In this document: positions 8,392 through 16,728 of the stretch, piece after piece
Layout of the letters: each line of letters starts with the position of its first letter
How positions within the stretch are numbered: the stretch's first letter is position 1
Origin: Eubacteriales Family XIII. Incertae Sedis bacterium
GTDB taxonomy: Bacteria > Bacillota > Clostridia > Peptostreptococcales > Anaerovoracaceae
Reading direction: 5' to 3'
Assembly: GCA_031272365.1 (NCBI GenBank)
Contig: JAISTX010000036.1
Coordinates: forward strand, 1-64,000
Length of the DNA stretch: 64,000 nt
The notes under the pieces: generated by a model
Databases searched by the model: none
Told to the model about the DNA's origin: nothing
Seen by the model: the letters and a program-made list of their open reading frames with translations, nothing else
Program-made: the position numbers and the translations under genes

Positions 8392-8568
8392 ATGGCAGTT
8401 CCGAAACGAAAAACATCGAAGGCGAAACGCGACTCGCGCCGCGCGCCGAATATGCGCATGCTGGCGCCGGGACTCTCCGAGTGCCCCCAGTGCCACAGCA
8501 AGAAGCTCCCGCACAGGGTATGCCCCGTGTGCAACTACTATGACGGCAAAAAGGTCATAGAAGACTGA
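8392..8568 (+). CDS. rpmF: 50S ribosomal protein L32
   Basis: This 58-residue protein reads [17 protein letters not shown] at the start, the invariant L32 beginning. It carries two CxxC pairs (CPQCHSKKL and CPVCNYY) that bind zinc. The ribosome site GGGAGG lies ten bases upstream of the ATG. It has its own consensus promoter. In many Firmicutes rpmF follows a DUF177 (YceD) gene and precedes plsX; here neither is present, which is a small departure. Confidence 0.97.
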   Translation: MAVPKRKTSKAKRDSRRAPNMRMLAPGLSECPQCHSKKLPHRVCPVCNYYDGKKVIED

Positions 8569-8601
8569 AACTTGTCATAGAAGATTAATATTCCAAAGAT
8601 A

Positions 8602-8628
8602 GCGGGCGCACCATGCGCCCGCTATAAT
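8602..8628 (+). promoter_or_regulatory. Palindrome abutting the -10 element of ftsK
   Basis: GCGGGCGCA-CCA-TGCGCCCGC (8602-8622) is a perfect 9-bp inverted repeat that ends where TATAAT (8623-8628) begins. Exactly six bases separate TATAAT from the ATG of ftsK, so transcription would start at the A of the start codon. The palindrome could be an operator or the 3' hairpin of rpmF; no T tract follows, which argues against a terminator. Confidence 0.6.
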
Positions 8629-8634
8629 ATATCC

Positions 8635-11418
8635 ATGGCGACAAAGAAGAAGAAAACGAGCAGCTCCAAGGCGAAAGCCTCCATCCGGGAAGCCCAGTTC
8701 CGGCAGATGCGCATCCGGCGCGAGATCGCGTCCATCGTCTGCATGGCGCTTGGGGTCTTCCTCGCGTTCGCGCTGCACTCGAGCTCGGCCGGCATCGTGG
8801 GCGGGTGGTTCGCGGCGCTGCTGTCGGGCCTGTTCGGCGCGATGGCGAAGGCGCTGCCGTTTTTCCTGATCGGGTTCGGGCTGTTCCTGCTGCTCGCGGT
8901 GCAGCGGCGTGTCAGCCTGCTGCCGGTCGTCCTGCTGTCGGCGGTGTTCCTCCTGCTCTCCGTGGTGCTCGCGGTGCACTTCGTCGAGGCCGACGGGACG
9001 ATCCCCGGCGGGGCGGGCTTCCTCAAGATTTTCAGCGACAGCGCGGGCGGCGAAGCCGGCGGGGTCGTGGGCATGTACGCGGCGATGGGCCTCGTGAAGG
9101 CCATCGGCAAGGTGGGCGTCTACATCCTCGTCATCGCGCTCATCGTCATCTGCGGGATCCTCTCGGTCGGCGTGCCGATGTCGCAGCTCGCGGCGGACGC
9201 GCGCGAGCGGGGGCAGGAGCGGCGCGAGGTGCGCGAGCAGCGGCGCGCGGAGCGCGAGGCGCTCTGGGCGCAGGAGGAGGCCGGCAACGAGGCGTCCGGC
9301 CGCTACTACGACAAAATCGCTGCGCCGGAGCGCCGGGCGCCGCAGCCCGGGCTGCGGTGGCCCTCGTTCCTCGTGAACGCGTTCAAGCCGGAGGTGGAGG
9401 ACGGGCCCATCCCGGACGGGCGGCAGAACATCCTCAACGCGGTGAAAAACGACGAGACCTACGGCGACGTGGGCGTGGACGGTAAGATCGGCGCGCCGGG
9501 CGCGGCGGCGCAGGAGCTACCGGAGGACCTGCCCTTCGTGCCGGACCCGGAGGGCTCGCTGAAGGAGGCCATCCGCGATTCGGCCTCGAAGGACGCGGCG
9601 GCCGCGGCGGCCGCGAAGCCGAGGCGCAAGCCGGAGGCCGGCGAGAAGATGCACTACGGCGCGCAGATGAGCGACGCAAACTACAAGCTGCCCCCGATCG
9701 ACCTGCTCGGGAAAGCGAGGAACACGGGCCTGAAGGAGACCAACCCCGCGCTGAAGGCCGGGGCGGCGAGGCTCGAGCAGGCGCTGCGGGATTTCCGCGT
9801 CGAGGCGAAGGTGGCGAAGGTGACCGTCGGCCCGACGGTCACGCGTTATGAAGTCGAACCGGATGTGGGCGTGCGCATCCAGAACATCCGCAGCCTCGAG
9901 CCGGACCTCGCGCTGAAGCTCGAGGTGAAGAGCGTGCGCGTCGTGCCGATGCCGGGCACGTCTACGGTCGGCATCGAGGCGTACAACGAGAACTCGACGG
10001 TCGTGACGCTGCGCGAGATCATCGACTCCGAGGAGTTCCGCGGGCAGAAATCGCGCATTGCGTTCGCGCTGGGCAAGAACATCTCGGGCAAGCGCATCGT
10101 CGCGGACCTGTCGAAGATGCCGCATCTGCTCATCGCGGGCACGACGGGCTCGGGCAAGAGCGTGTGCATCAATTCCATATTGCTGTCTTTGCTCTACCGG
10201 GCGCGGCCGAGCGAGGTGAAGCTGATCCTCGTCGACCCGAAGGTGGTCGAGCTGGAGGCTTACAGCGACATCCCGCATCTGCTTGTGCCGGTCGTGACGG
10301 ACCCGGAGCGGGCGTCGATGGCGCTCGCGTACGCCGTGGCGCAGATGGAGGAGCGCTACCGCATGTTCTCGGCCGAGGGCGTGCGCAACCTCGAGGGGTT
10401 CAACAACAAGCTCCGGCGCGAGGGGCGCACGGAGGAGGTCCTGCCGGAGATCGTGATCGTGATCGACGAGCTCGCGGACCTGATGATCGTGGCCTCGGCG
10501 AAGGTGCAGGACTCGATCTCGCGGCTCGCGGCGAAGGCGCGCGCGGCGGGGATGCACCTCATCGTCGCGACGCAGCAGCCGCTCGCGTCGATCCTCACGA
10601 GCGTGATCAAGGCGAACATCCCTTCGCGCATCGCGCTGTCCGTGGCGTCAAACTCGGCGTCGCGCGTCATCCTCGACCAGCCGGGGGCGGAGCGGCTCCT
10701 CGGCAACGGCGACATGCTGTTCGCGCCGGTCGGGGAGCGGGAGCCGATGCGCATCCAGGGCGCGTTCGTCTCGGACGCGGAGGTCGCGAAGGTGACGGCC
10801 TTCATCAAGAAGCAGATGGACCCCGACTACAGCCAGGAGGCGATCGTCGGCGTCGAGTCGGCGTTCGAGGGCGGCGGCACAGACGACGGCGACGAGTTTT
10901 TCATCGACGCGGTCGAGATGGTCGCGCAGACGAAGCTGGCGTCCGTGTCGATGATCCAAAGGCGGTTCCGCATCGGGTACAACCGCGCGGCGCGCATCGT
11001 GGACATGATGGAGGAGCGCGGCATCGTCGGGCCGTCGGACGGGACGAACAAGCCGAGGCGGCTCATCATGACGGACGCGCAGCTCGCGGGCTTCCTGTCC
11101 TCGGCGGGGCGCAAGGAGCCGGAGGGGTTCTTCGGCGGGGGCGACGCGGCGGGCGGCAAGGCCGCGCCGGCGGAGCCTGCGGAGCCGGAAAAGCCGTCAA
11201 AGGCGCCGAAGCCGGCCGCTGCGCAGGCGAAGGAGCCGGACTGGGCCACTGTGCCGGAGCCGGAGCCGGAGCCGGCGCCCAAGCTGGGCTTGGATCCGGA
11301 TACGGGCCCCCTCCCCTTCATGGCGGCGGACCCGGGCCCCGTCGACACCGAGGCGATGCGCCGCTATGTGACGACGAAGGACGGCGACGTCGATTTTGCG
11401 TCCATCTTCGACGAGTGA
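8635..11418 (+). CDS. ftsK: DNA translocase FtsK/SpoIIIE
   Basis: This membrane-anchored ATP-driven motor moves chromosomal DNA through the division or sporulation septum. Four hydrophobic segments lie between residues ~30 and 190, followed by an Arg/Glu-rich linker. The motor has GTTGSGKSVCINS (Walker A, about residue 502) and IVIVIDELADLMIV (Walker B, about 605). The C-terminal gamma winged helix, which reads polarity sequences, is near 765-810. A Pro/Glu/Ala-rich tail of ~110 residues after gamma is unusual; the family normally ends there. No ribosome site precedes the ATG; the -10 is six bases away, so the mRNA is probably leaderless. Its 927 residues are within range. rimO follows three bases after the stop. 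Confidence 0.95.
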   Translation: MATKKKKTSSSKAKASIREAQFRQMRIRREIASIVCMALGVFLAFALHSSSAGIVGGWFAALLSGLFGAMAKALPFFLIGFGLFLLLAVQRRVSLLPVVLLSAVFLLLSVVLAVHFVEADGTIPGGAGFLKIFSDSAGGEAGGVVGMYAAMGLVKAIGKVGVYILVIALIVICGILSVGVPMSQLAADARERGQERREVREQRRAEREALWAQEEAGNEASGRYYDKIAAPERRAPQPGLRWPSFLVNAFKPEVEDGPIPDGRQNILNAVKNDETYGDVGVDGKIGAPGAAAQELPEDLPFVPDPEGSLKEAIRDSASKDAAAAAAAKPRRKPEAGEKMHYGAQMSDANYKLPPIDLLGKARNTGLKETNPALKAGAARLEQALRDFRVEAKVAKVTVGPTVTRYEVEPDVGVRIQNIRSLEPDLALKLEVKSVRVVPMPGTSTVGIEAYNENSTVVTLREIIDSEEFRGQKSRIAFALGKNISGKRIVADLSKMPHLLIAGTTGSGKSVCINSILLSLLYRARPSEVKLILVDPKVVELEAYSDIPHLLVPVVTDPERASMALAYAVAQMEERYRMFSAEGVRNLEGFNNKLRREGRTEEVLPEIVIVIDELADLMIVASAKVQDSISRLAAKARAAGMHLIVATQQPLASILTSVIKANIPSRIALSVASNSASRVILDQPGAERLLGNGDMLFAPVGEREPMRIQGAFVSDAEVAKVTAFIKKQMDPDYSQEAIVGVESAFEGGGTDDGDEFFIDAVEMVAQTKLASVSMIQRRFRIGYNRAARIVDMMEERGIVGPSDGTNKPRRLIMTDAQLAGFLSSAGRKEPEGFFGGGDAAGGKAAPAEPAEPEKPSKAPKPAAAQAKEPDWATVPEPEPEPAPKLGLDPDTGPLPFMAADPGPVDTEAMRRYVTTKDGDVDFASIFDE

Positions 11419-11421
11419 CAC

Positions 11422-12723
11422 GTGAAAGTATTCATCGAGACCATCGGCTGCCCAAAAAACAAGGAAGATTCCGAGCGCATGGCGGGGCTGCTCGTGCGCG
11501 CGGGGCATGAGGTCACGGCGGACGCGGAGGCGGCCGACGCTGTTATTGTCAATACGTGCGGCTTCATCGAGGCCGCGAAGCAGGAATCCATCGAGGCGAT
11601 CTTCGACTACGCGCCGCTCCGGCAGCAGGGCAAGCGGCTCGTCGTGACGGGCTGCCTGGCGCAGCGTTATGCAAAGGAGCTCCGGGAGGAGCTGCCGGAA
11701 GCGGACGCGATCCTCGGCGTGAACGACTACGGGCGCATCGCGGAGGCGGTCGCGGGCGGCCGCGGGGGCACGGAGGGCGTGCCGGGCATCCTGGCCGGGC
11801 AGCGCGTGGCGCTGGACCCGCGCGCGACCTCGTACCTAAAGATCGCCGAGGGCTGCGACAACCGCTGCGCGTACTGCGTCATCCCCCAGATCCGCGGCCC
11901 CTACCGCAGCGTGCCGCAGGAGGCGGTGCTCGCGGAGGCGCTGGGGCTCGCGCGGGAGGGGTGCAAGGAGCTCGTGCTCATCGCGCAGGACGTGACAAAC
12001 TACGGTGCCGACCTGCCCGGCGGCCCGGCCCTGCCGGGGCTGCTCGAGGCGCTGTGCCGCGTGGACGGGCCCGAATGGATCCGCCTGCTGTACTGCTACG
12101 AGGAGCGCGTGACGGACGCCCTGATTGAGGCCATGGCCGCGCAGCCGAAGGTCTGCCGCTACATCGACCTGCCGCTGCAGCACGTCAGCGCGGGCGTCCT
12201 GAAGCGCATGGGCCGCCGCTCCACGCCGGACAGCATCCGCCGCACGCTCGGCAGGCTCCGCGCCGCGATGCCTGGCATCGTGATCCGCACGACCTTCATC
12301 ACGGGCTTCCCCGGCGAGACGGAGCGCGACTTCGGGGAGCTGATGGATTTTGTGGAAACCGAGCGGCTCGGGCGCGTCGGCGTCTTCGCCTATTCGCGCG
12401 AGGAGGGCACGCCGGCGGCCGCGATGCCGGGCCAGGTGCCGCAGGCGCTCGCGGAGGAGCGCCGCGATGCGCTCATGCAGCTGCAGACGGGCATCTCGCT
12501 CGAAGGCAACCGGGCGCTCGTCGGCACGGTGCAGGACGTCCTCGTGGACGGCAGGGAGGAGGATTGCTATGTCGGGCGCACGCGCGGGGACGCGCCGGAA
12601 ATCGACGGGGCGGTCATTTTCACCGCGCCCGGGCCCCCCATTTCTGATACAATAATAGGGACATTCGTGCGCGTGCGGATCACGGATGCGATGGATTACG
12701 ACCTTGTAGGAGAATTGCTATGA
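11422..12723 (+). CDS. rimO: Ribosomal protein S12 methylthiotransferase RimO
   Basis: This radical-SAM enzyme adds a methylthio group to the conserved aspartate of ribosomal protein S12. The N-terminal UPF0004 domain has ETIGCPKNKEDSE with a cluster cysteine. The radical-SAM motif CDNRCAYC places its ligands at C145, C149 and C152. A TRAM domain ends the protein. The start is GTG at 11422, three bases after the ftsK stop and without a clear ribosome site, so it relies on coupling. The N-terminal signature and context distinguish it from MiaB. Its 3' end overlaps pgsA by four bases (ATGA). Confidence 0.95.
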   Translation: MKVFIETIGCPKNKEDSERMAGLLVRAGHEVTADAEAADAVIVNTCGFIEAAKQESIEAIFDYAPLRQQGKRLVVTGCLAQRYAKELREELPEADAILGVNDYGRIAEAVAGGRGGTEGVPGILAGQRVALDPRATSYLKIAEGCDNRCAYCVIPQIRGPYRSVPQEAVLAEALGLAREGCKELVLIAQDVTNYGADLPGGPALPGLLEALCRVDGPEWIRLLYCYEERVTDALIEAMAAQPKVCRYIDLPLQHVSAGVLKRMGRRSTPDSIRRTLGRLRAAMPGIVIRTTFITGFPGETERDFGELMDFVETERLGRVGVFAYSREEGTPAAAMPGQVPQALAEERRDALMQLQTGISLEGNRALVGTVQDVLVDGREEDCYVGRTRGDAPEIDGAVIFTAPGPPISDTIIGTFVRVRITDAMDYDLVGELL

Positions 12724-13316
12724 ACCTTCCAAACAGATTGACGGTGTTGCGCATGGCGCTCGTGCCGGTCTTCCTCGTGCTGTTCTACCTGGGGCGGCAG
12801 GAGGAGGCGGTGGCGGGTTTGCCGCAGGCGGCCTACGCCGCGGGCGCGCTGCTCGTCTTCGGGGCCGCGTCGCTCACGGACATGCTCGACGGCAAGATCG
12901 CGCGGGCGCGCGGGCTCATCACCAATTTCGGGAAGCTCATGGACCCGCTCGCGGACAAGGTGCTCACGACGGCGGCCTTCGTCTGCTTCGTCGACGTCGG
13001 CTACATGCCCGCGTGGATGCTCATCGTCGTCCTCGCGCGCGAGTTCGCGATCACGGGGCTGCGCGGCGTCGCGGCGTCGGAAGGCGTCGTCATCGCGGCG
13101 GGCTTCACTGGCAAGCTCAAGACGGTGCTGCAGATGGCGGCCATCCTGCTGATCCTGCTCGAAAACGCGCTCATGGCGATCCCGGGCATGCCCGTCGCCT
13201 TGCTCTACTTCCTATCGATGATGTCCCTGCTCCTGCTCTGGGCCGCCATCGTCATGACCGTCTGGTCCGGGATCGAATACCTCTGGGCGGGGCGCCACCT
13301 GCTGAACGCGAAATAA
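12720..13316 (+). CDS. pgsA: CDP-diacylglycerol-glycerol-3-phosphate 3-phosphatidyltransferase
   Basis: It makes phosphatidylglycerol phosphate, the first committed step to anionic phospholipids, in the membrane. The CDP-alcohol phosphatidyltransferase signature DG-x2-AR-x8-G-x3-D-x3-D is complete (DGKIARARGLITNFGKLMDP, then LAD). Several hydrophobic helices follow. Its 198 residues are typical. The ATG overlaps the rimO stop, a sign of translational coupling. The order ftsK-rimO-pgsA-cinA-recA is common in Clostridia. Confidence 0.96.
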   Translation: MNLPNRLTVLRMALVPVFLVLFYLGRQEEAVAGLPQAAYAAGALLVFGAASLTDMLDGKIARARGLITNFGKLMDPLADKVLTTAAFVCFVDVGYMPAWMLIVVLAREFAITGLRGVAASEGVVIAAGFTGKLKTVLQMAAILLILLENALMAIPGMPVALLYFLSMMSLLLLWAAIVMTVWSGIEYLWAGRHLLNAK

Positions 13317-13329
13317 TTTGGAGGGCCAC

Positions 13330-14604
13330 ATGCCGAACGCATCCATCATCGCCGTCGGGACCGAGCTGCTGTTCGGGCAGACCGTCAACACGAACGCCGC
13401 TTACGTCTCGGAGCAGCTGCAGCTCCTGGGCATCAGCGTGCTCTACCACTTCACGGTCGGCGACAACCCGGGCCGCATGAAGCGCACCCTCGCGCTCGCC
13501 TTCGAGGAGAGCGACATCGTCGTGACGACGGGCGGGCTTGGGCCCACGCAGGACGACATCACGAAGGAGATGATCGCCGAGCAGATGGGCGCGCCGCTCG
13601 AGTTCGACGAGGAGGCGATGGCGCGGCTCGACGCGATCATGCGCGACATCGGCCGCGGCAACTACACGGAGAACAACAAGAAACAGGCCTATCTCCCGCG
13701 AGGCTGCACCGTCTTTTACAATAACGCCGGGACTGCGCCCGGTTTCGCGCTCGAGGCCGGGGGCAAGACCGCGATCGCATTGCCGGGGCCGCCGCGCGAG
13801 ATGAAGCGGATGATGCAGGAAAGCGCCATCCCCTACCTCGCAGGCAAGTCGGACAGCGTGATCTTCTCGAAGATGCTGCGCTTCTACGGCATCGGCGAGT
13901 CGGCGCTCGAGACCGCGCTCTTGCCGATCATCGACGGGCAGACGGACCCGACGGCCGCGCCGTACGCGAAGGAGGGCGAGTGCGCGGTGCGCGTCACGTC
14001 CATGCGGCGCACGGCGCAGGAGGCGGAAGCGGCGGTGGGCGGGGCGATCGAGCAGGCGCGCGCGCTGGCCGGGGCCTACCTATATAGTACGGAAGACGAG
14101 GAATACCACGAGGTCGTCGTGCGGCTGCTGCGCGAGCGGGGGCTGGTGCTCTGCTGCGCGGAGTCGTGCACGGGCGGGCTCTTCGCGGGCGCCATCACGT
14201 CCGTGCCGGGCTCTTCGGAGGTGTTCGACCGCGGCTTCGTGACCTACAGCAACGAGGCGAAGGTCGCGCTGCTCGGCGTTTCAAAGGAAACGATTGACCG
14301 GTACGGCGCGGTGTCGGAGCCGTGCTGCCGCGAGATGGCGCTCGGGGCGCTCGCGCGCTCGCGGGCGGACATCGCGGTCGCGGTGACCGGGATCGCGGGG
14401 CCGTCCGGCGACACCTGCGGGAAGCCGGTGGGGACGGGGTACTACGGGATCGCGTGGGCCGGCGGCGTCGAGGTGCACGAGCGGTATTTCCGGAACCGGG
14501 GGCGGCGCGTGAACCGGTCGGCGGCGGTGCTGGAGCTGTGCGACACGATCCGCAGGAAGCTCGAGGGGGCGGGCGGGCCGCCGGAAAAAAAGATATTGAC
14601 ATAG
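13330..14604 (+). CDS. cinA: CinA-family nucleotide-modifying protein
   Basis: The N-terminal molybdopterin-binding-like domain (IIAVGTELLFGQTVNTNA, GGLGPTQDD) fits the COG1058 ADP-ribose pyrophosphatase/NMN-related part. The C-terminal PncC-like domain (CCAESCTGGL, YSNEAKVALLGV, GIAGPSG) fits nicotinamide-nucleotide amidohydrolase. Its 424 residues match full-length CinA. I chose the ATG at 13330, preceded by TTTGGAGG, over an in-frame TTG at 13318. The gene is directly upstream of recA, as in many Gram-positive bacteria, where the two can be cotranscribed in competence or damage responses. Confidence 0.94.
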   Translation: MPNASIIAVGTELLFGQTVNTNAAYVSEQLQLLGISVLYHFTVGDNPGRMKRTLALAFEESDIVVTTGGLGPTQDDITKEMIAEQMGAPLEFDEEAMARLDAIMRDIGRGNYTENNKKQAYLPRGCTVFYNNAGTAPGFALEAGGKTAIALPGPPREMKRMMQESAIPYLAGKSDSVIFSKMLRFYGIGESALETALLPIIDGQTDPTAAPYAKEGECAVRVTSMRRTAQEAEAAVGGAIEQARALAGAYLYSTEDEEYHEVVVRLLRERGLVLCCAESCTGGLFAGAITSVPGSSEVFDRGFVTYSNEAKVALLGVSKETIDRYGAVSEPCCREMALGALARSRADIAVAVTGIAGPSGDTCGKPVGTGYYGIAWAGGVEVHERYFRNRGRRVNRSAAVLELCDTIRRKLEGAGGPPEKKILT

Positions 14605-14624
14605 TTTTGTATCTATGGTATATT
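14596..14624 (+). promoter_or_regulatory. recA promoter P1
   Basis: TTGACA (14596-14601), 17 bases, then TATATT (14619-14624), with TGG before the -10. It overlaps the cinA stop codon. It has no LexA box at its start and could give a constitutive recA level. Confidence 0.75.
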
Positions 14625-14644
14625 ATGGAATATAAAAAATCGGC

Positions 14645-14673
14645 TTGACTTGGGGGGCCGATTGGGGGATAAT
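14645..14673 (+). promoter_or_regulatory. recA promoter P2
   Basis: TTGACT (14645-14650), 17 bases, then GATAAT (14668-14673). The predicted start near 14680 lies next to the LexA box at 14682-14695, so this promoter is the damage-inducible one. Confidence 0.75.
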
Positions 14674-14681
14674 AGGTATAT

Positions 14682-14695
14682 AGAACGAACGTTCC
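14682..14695 (+). promoter_or_regulatory. LexA/DinR SOS box upstream of recA
   Basis: The site AGAACGAACGTTCC matches 13 of 14 positions of the Bacillus consensus CGAACRNRYGTTYC. Only the first base differs. It lies just downstream of the P2 start and 19 bases before the recA ATG. Confidence 0.88.
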
Positions 14696-14713
14696 GAACA
14701 AAGGAGAAGAGAC

Positions 14714-15805
14714 ATGGCGGAAATCAGCAAAGACGAAAAAGAAAAAGCATTGGAAGCGGCCCTGAACCAGATCTACAAGCAGTTTGGGCAAGGGGCTGTC
14801 ATGAAGCTCGGCGGGGACGCCGCGCAAAACATACAGGCCATCTCGACGGGCTCGGTGAGCCTCGACGTGGCCTCGGGCATCGGCGGCGTGCCGCGCGGCC
14901 GCATCGTGGAGGTGTACGGGCCGGAGTCGTCCGGCAAGACGACGCTCACGCTGCACATCATCGCCGAGGCGCAGAGGGCGGGCGGCAGGGCGGCCTTCAT
15001 CGACGCCGAGCACGCCCTCGACCCGATCTACGCGAAGAAGCTGGGCGTGGACACGGACGAGCTGCTCGTGTCGCAGCCGGACACGGGCGAGCAGGCGCTC
15101 GAGATCTGCGAGATGCTCGTGCGCAGCGGCGCGATCGACGTGATCGTCATCGACTCCGTTGCGGCGCTCGTCCCGAAGGCGGAGATCCAGGGGGAGATGG
15201 GCGACTCGCACGTCGGCCTGCACGCGCGCCTCATGAGCCAGGCGCTGCGCAAGCTCGCGGGCGCGATCAACCGCAGCAACACCTGCGCCATCTTCATCAA
15301 CCAGCTGCGCGAGAAGGTCGGCGTCATCTACGGCAACCCGGAGGTCACGACGGGCGGGCGCGCGCTCAAATTCTACGCCTCCATGCGCATCGAGGTGCGC
15401 CGCATCGAGTCGATCAAGTCCGGCGACCAGATCCTCGGCAACCGCACGCGCGCAAAGATCGTGAAAAACAAAGTCGCGCCGCCGTTCAAGCAGGCGGAGT
15501 TCGACATCATGTACGGCGAGGGCATCAGCAAGACGGGCGACCTGCTGGACTGCGCGGCCGCGGCCGACATCATCGACAAATCCGGCTCGTGGTATTCCTA
15601 TGCGGGCGACCGCATCGGCCAGGGCCGCGAAAACGCGAAGGCTTTTCTCTCGGACCACCCGGAGATCGCCATGGAGGTCGAGGGGAAAGTCATGGCGAAG
15701 CTGCAGGCCGACCGCGCGGCAGCGATGGGCGTAGAAGCCCCGGCCGCAGGCCCGGACGAGGACATCCTCCGCATAGACGAAGACGGCGTAGTGATCGAAG
15801 AGTGA
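14714..15805 (+). CDS. recA: Recombinase RecA
   Basis: It forms filaments on single-stranded DNA, catalyses strand exchange and triggers LexA self-cleavage. The Walker A motif GPESSGKTT is near residue 70, [15 protein letters not shown] carries Walker B, and the L2 region [16 protein letters not shown] follows. Its 363 residues and acidic C-terminus are typical. GGAGAAGAG lies about five bases before the ATG. It is preceded by two promoters and an SOS box and followed by a triplet of palindromic repeats rather than an obvious terminator. Confidence 0.98.
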   Translation: MAEISKDEKEKALEAALNQIYKQFGQGAVMKLGGDAAQNIQAISTGSVSLDVASGIGGVPRGRIVEVYGPESSGKTTLTLHIIAEAQRAGGRAAFIDAEHALDPIYAKKLGVDTDELLVSQPDTGEQALEICEMLVRSGAIDVIVIDSVAALVPKAEIQGEMGDSHVGLHARLMSQALRKLAGAINRSNTCAIFINQLREKVGVIYGNPEVTTGGRALKFYASMRIEVRRIESIKSGDQILGNRTRAKIVKNKVAPPFKQAEFDIMYGEGISKTGDLLDCAAAADIIDKSGSWYSYAGDRIGQGRENAKAFLSDHPEIAMEVEGKVMAKLQADRAAAMGVEAPAAGPDEDILRIDEDGVVIEE

Positions 15806-15807
15806 CC

Positions 15808-15913
15808 GTAGGGGCGAACTGTGTTCGCCCGCAAAGCCAAAATCGTAGGGGCGGATGGCAATCCGCCCGCAGAGCCAAAATCGTAGGGGCGGGTGGCAAT
15901 CCGCCCGCAAGGC
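15808..15913 (+). repeat. Triplet of GTAGGGGCG palindromic repeats after recA
   Basis: Units start at 15808, 15845 and 15883 (period 37-38). Each has a GGGCG...CGCCC hairpin, and the first two are joined by GCARAGCCAAAATC. The first unit resembles the pair at 7789-7848; the other two are a GGATGGCAATCC variant. The regular spacing recalls a CRISPR, but the intervals are constant and short. Confidence 0.85.
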
Positions 15914-15914
15914 C

Positions 15915-16472
15915 CTACAACAACTTGTGCTTCTCGACCACGGCCTTTATGCGTGTCAGGACAAACCATAGGATCACGATGTAGACCGGGGTCATGGCGG
16001 CGTTCAGGCCGACGCGGAAGGGCAGGGCGGCGAGCGTTGCTTCCGCGCCTATATAGAGGTTGAGCCACAGCGTGTTCAAACCGAGGAAGACGATCCCGAG
16101 GTTGAGTACGGAGGGGATGATCGTCCGCAGCCATGTCACGGGGCGTTTGTATAGAAAGAGCGCAAACAGGAAACAGGTGGCCATCTCGCTGATCGCGTAC
16201 CACGGCGCGTAGGCGCCGCCCGCGCCCTGCGAGGCGACATAGCCGAGGAAGTCGCCCGCGAAGCCGAAGACGAAGCCCGCGATCGGGCCGAAGAACATCG
16301 CGCAGATCGCGTCCACGATGTGGGCGAGGGTGAAGACCTTGATGGTGCCGTTCAAATAGATGGTCAACGGAAAAAAGCCGGAGATGGCGCGCACCGCGAG
16401 GAGCATCGCCATGACGGCGATGTGCTTCGTCGTGAAGACGCCCTTCACGGCGAAAAATTCTTTGACAGACAT
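15915..16472 (-). CDS. folT: Folate ECF transporter S component
   Basis: This small membrane protein binds folate and works with the shared ECF energy-coupling module, which is not in the window. Its 185 residues hold about six hydrophobic helices, typical of S components, with PIAGFVFGFAGDFLGYVAS in the middle. On sequence alone the substrate would be unclear; the tetrahydrofolate riboswitch directly upstream makes folate the best call. I chose the ATG at 16472 (MSVKEFFAVKG), eight bases after GGAGG, over an upstream in-frame ATG at 16487 that overlaps the riboswitch-proximal leader. It stands alone between two repeats and its own promoter. Confidence 0.88.
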   Translation of the reverse strand: MSVKEFFAVKGVFTTKHIAVMAMLLAVRAISGFFPLTIYLNGTIKVFTLAHIVDAICAMFFGPIAGFVFGFAGDFLGYVASQGAGGAYAPWYAISEMATCFLFALFLYKRPVTWLRTIIPSVLNLGIVFLGLNTLWLNLYIGAEATLAALPFRVGLNAAMTPVYIVILWFVLTRIKAVVEKHKLL

Positions 16473-16514
16473 AACAAAATCCTCCATCCGAAATCTGTCG
16501 GGGCAGGTCCACCT

Positions 16515-16552
16515 GCACCGGACGCTTTCGGAAACCGAGGATTCGTCCGTGC
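16515..16552 (-). promoter_or_regulatory. Hairpin after the THF aptamer (probable expression platform)
   Basis: Arms 16515-16524 and 16544-16552 pair over nine bases with one bulge, and an inner TCGG/CCGA stem extends the helix. It starts at the aptamer's last base and ends 30 bases before GGAGG. No T tract follows, so control is more likely at translation than by termination. Confidence 0.55.
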
Positions 16553-16660
16553 GTAGCGAACGCGATGCCGCACCGCGAGGTCTTGCGCTTTGCGCGGTAC
16601 CTTCTTCGTTTGCGGGCTACATTCCATCCCGCAACACTTGACGCGCAGCATCTACTCTAC
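16553..16660 (-). ncRNA. Tetrahydrofolate (THF) riboswitch
   Basis: The minus-strand leader of folT matches the THF-I aptamer core in order: AGUAGAUG in P1/P2, CGCGU-x-AAGUGU, a stem closed by an AUGGAAUGUAG loop, AACGAAG, CGCGGUG, then GCAU...CGCUAC closing P1. The loop matches AUGGGAUGUCG of the Streptococcus mutans aptamer at most positions. P1 closes with GUAG (16657-16660) and CUAC (16553-16556). An extra GCGCAAAGCGC hairpin sits in the P3 side. THF binding normally lowers expression of the folate transporter downstream. Confidence 0.92.
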
Positions 16661-16671
16661 TGTATGCACAC

Positions 16672-16700
16672 AGCGTACCATGGCGAGGGGGCCATGGCAA
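16672..16700 (-). promoter_or_regulatory. Candidate promoter of the folT transcript
   Basis: On the minus strand TTGCCA, 17 bases and TACGCT with an adjacent TGG (extended -10). The spacer contains a CCATGGC...GCCATGG inverted repeat (16678-16697). The start would fall about five bases before the riboswitch P1. Confidence 0.5.
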
Positions 16701-16728
16701 GGATTTCTTTGCCCTATTTTTTGGAGTT

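Noticed and set aside
15808-15913. CRISPR-like regular repeats after recA
   Set aside because: Only three units, near-constant linkers that are themselves repeated, and no cas gene; relatives occur elsewhere as intergenic palindromes.
16691-16725. Terminator GGCAA...TTGCC with T run on the plus strand
   Set aside because: The stem has only five pairs and no plus-strand gene ends there; the genes on both sides run on the minus strand.
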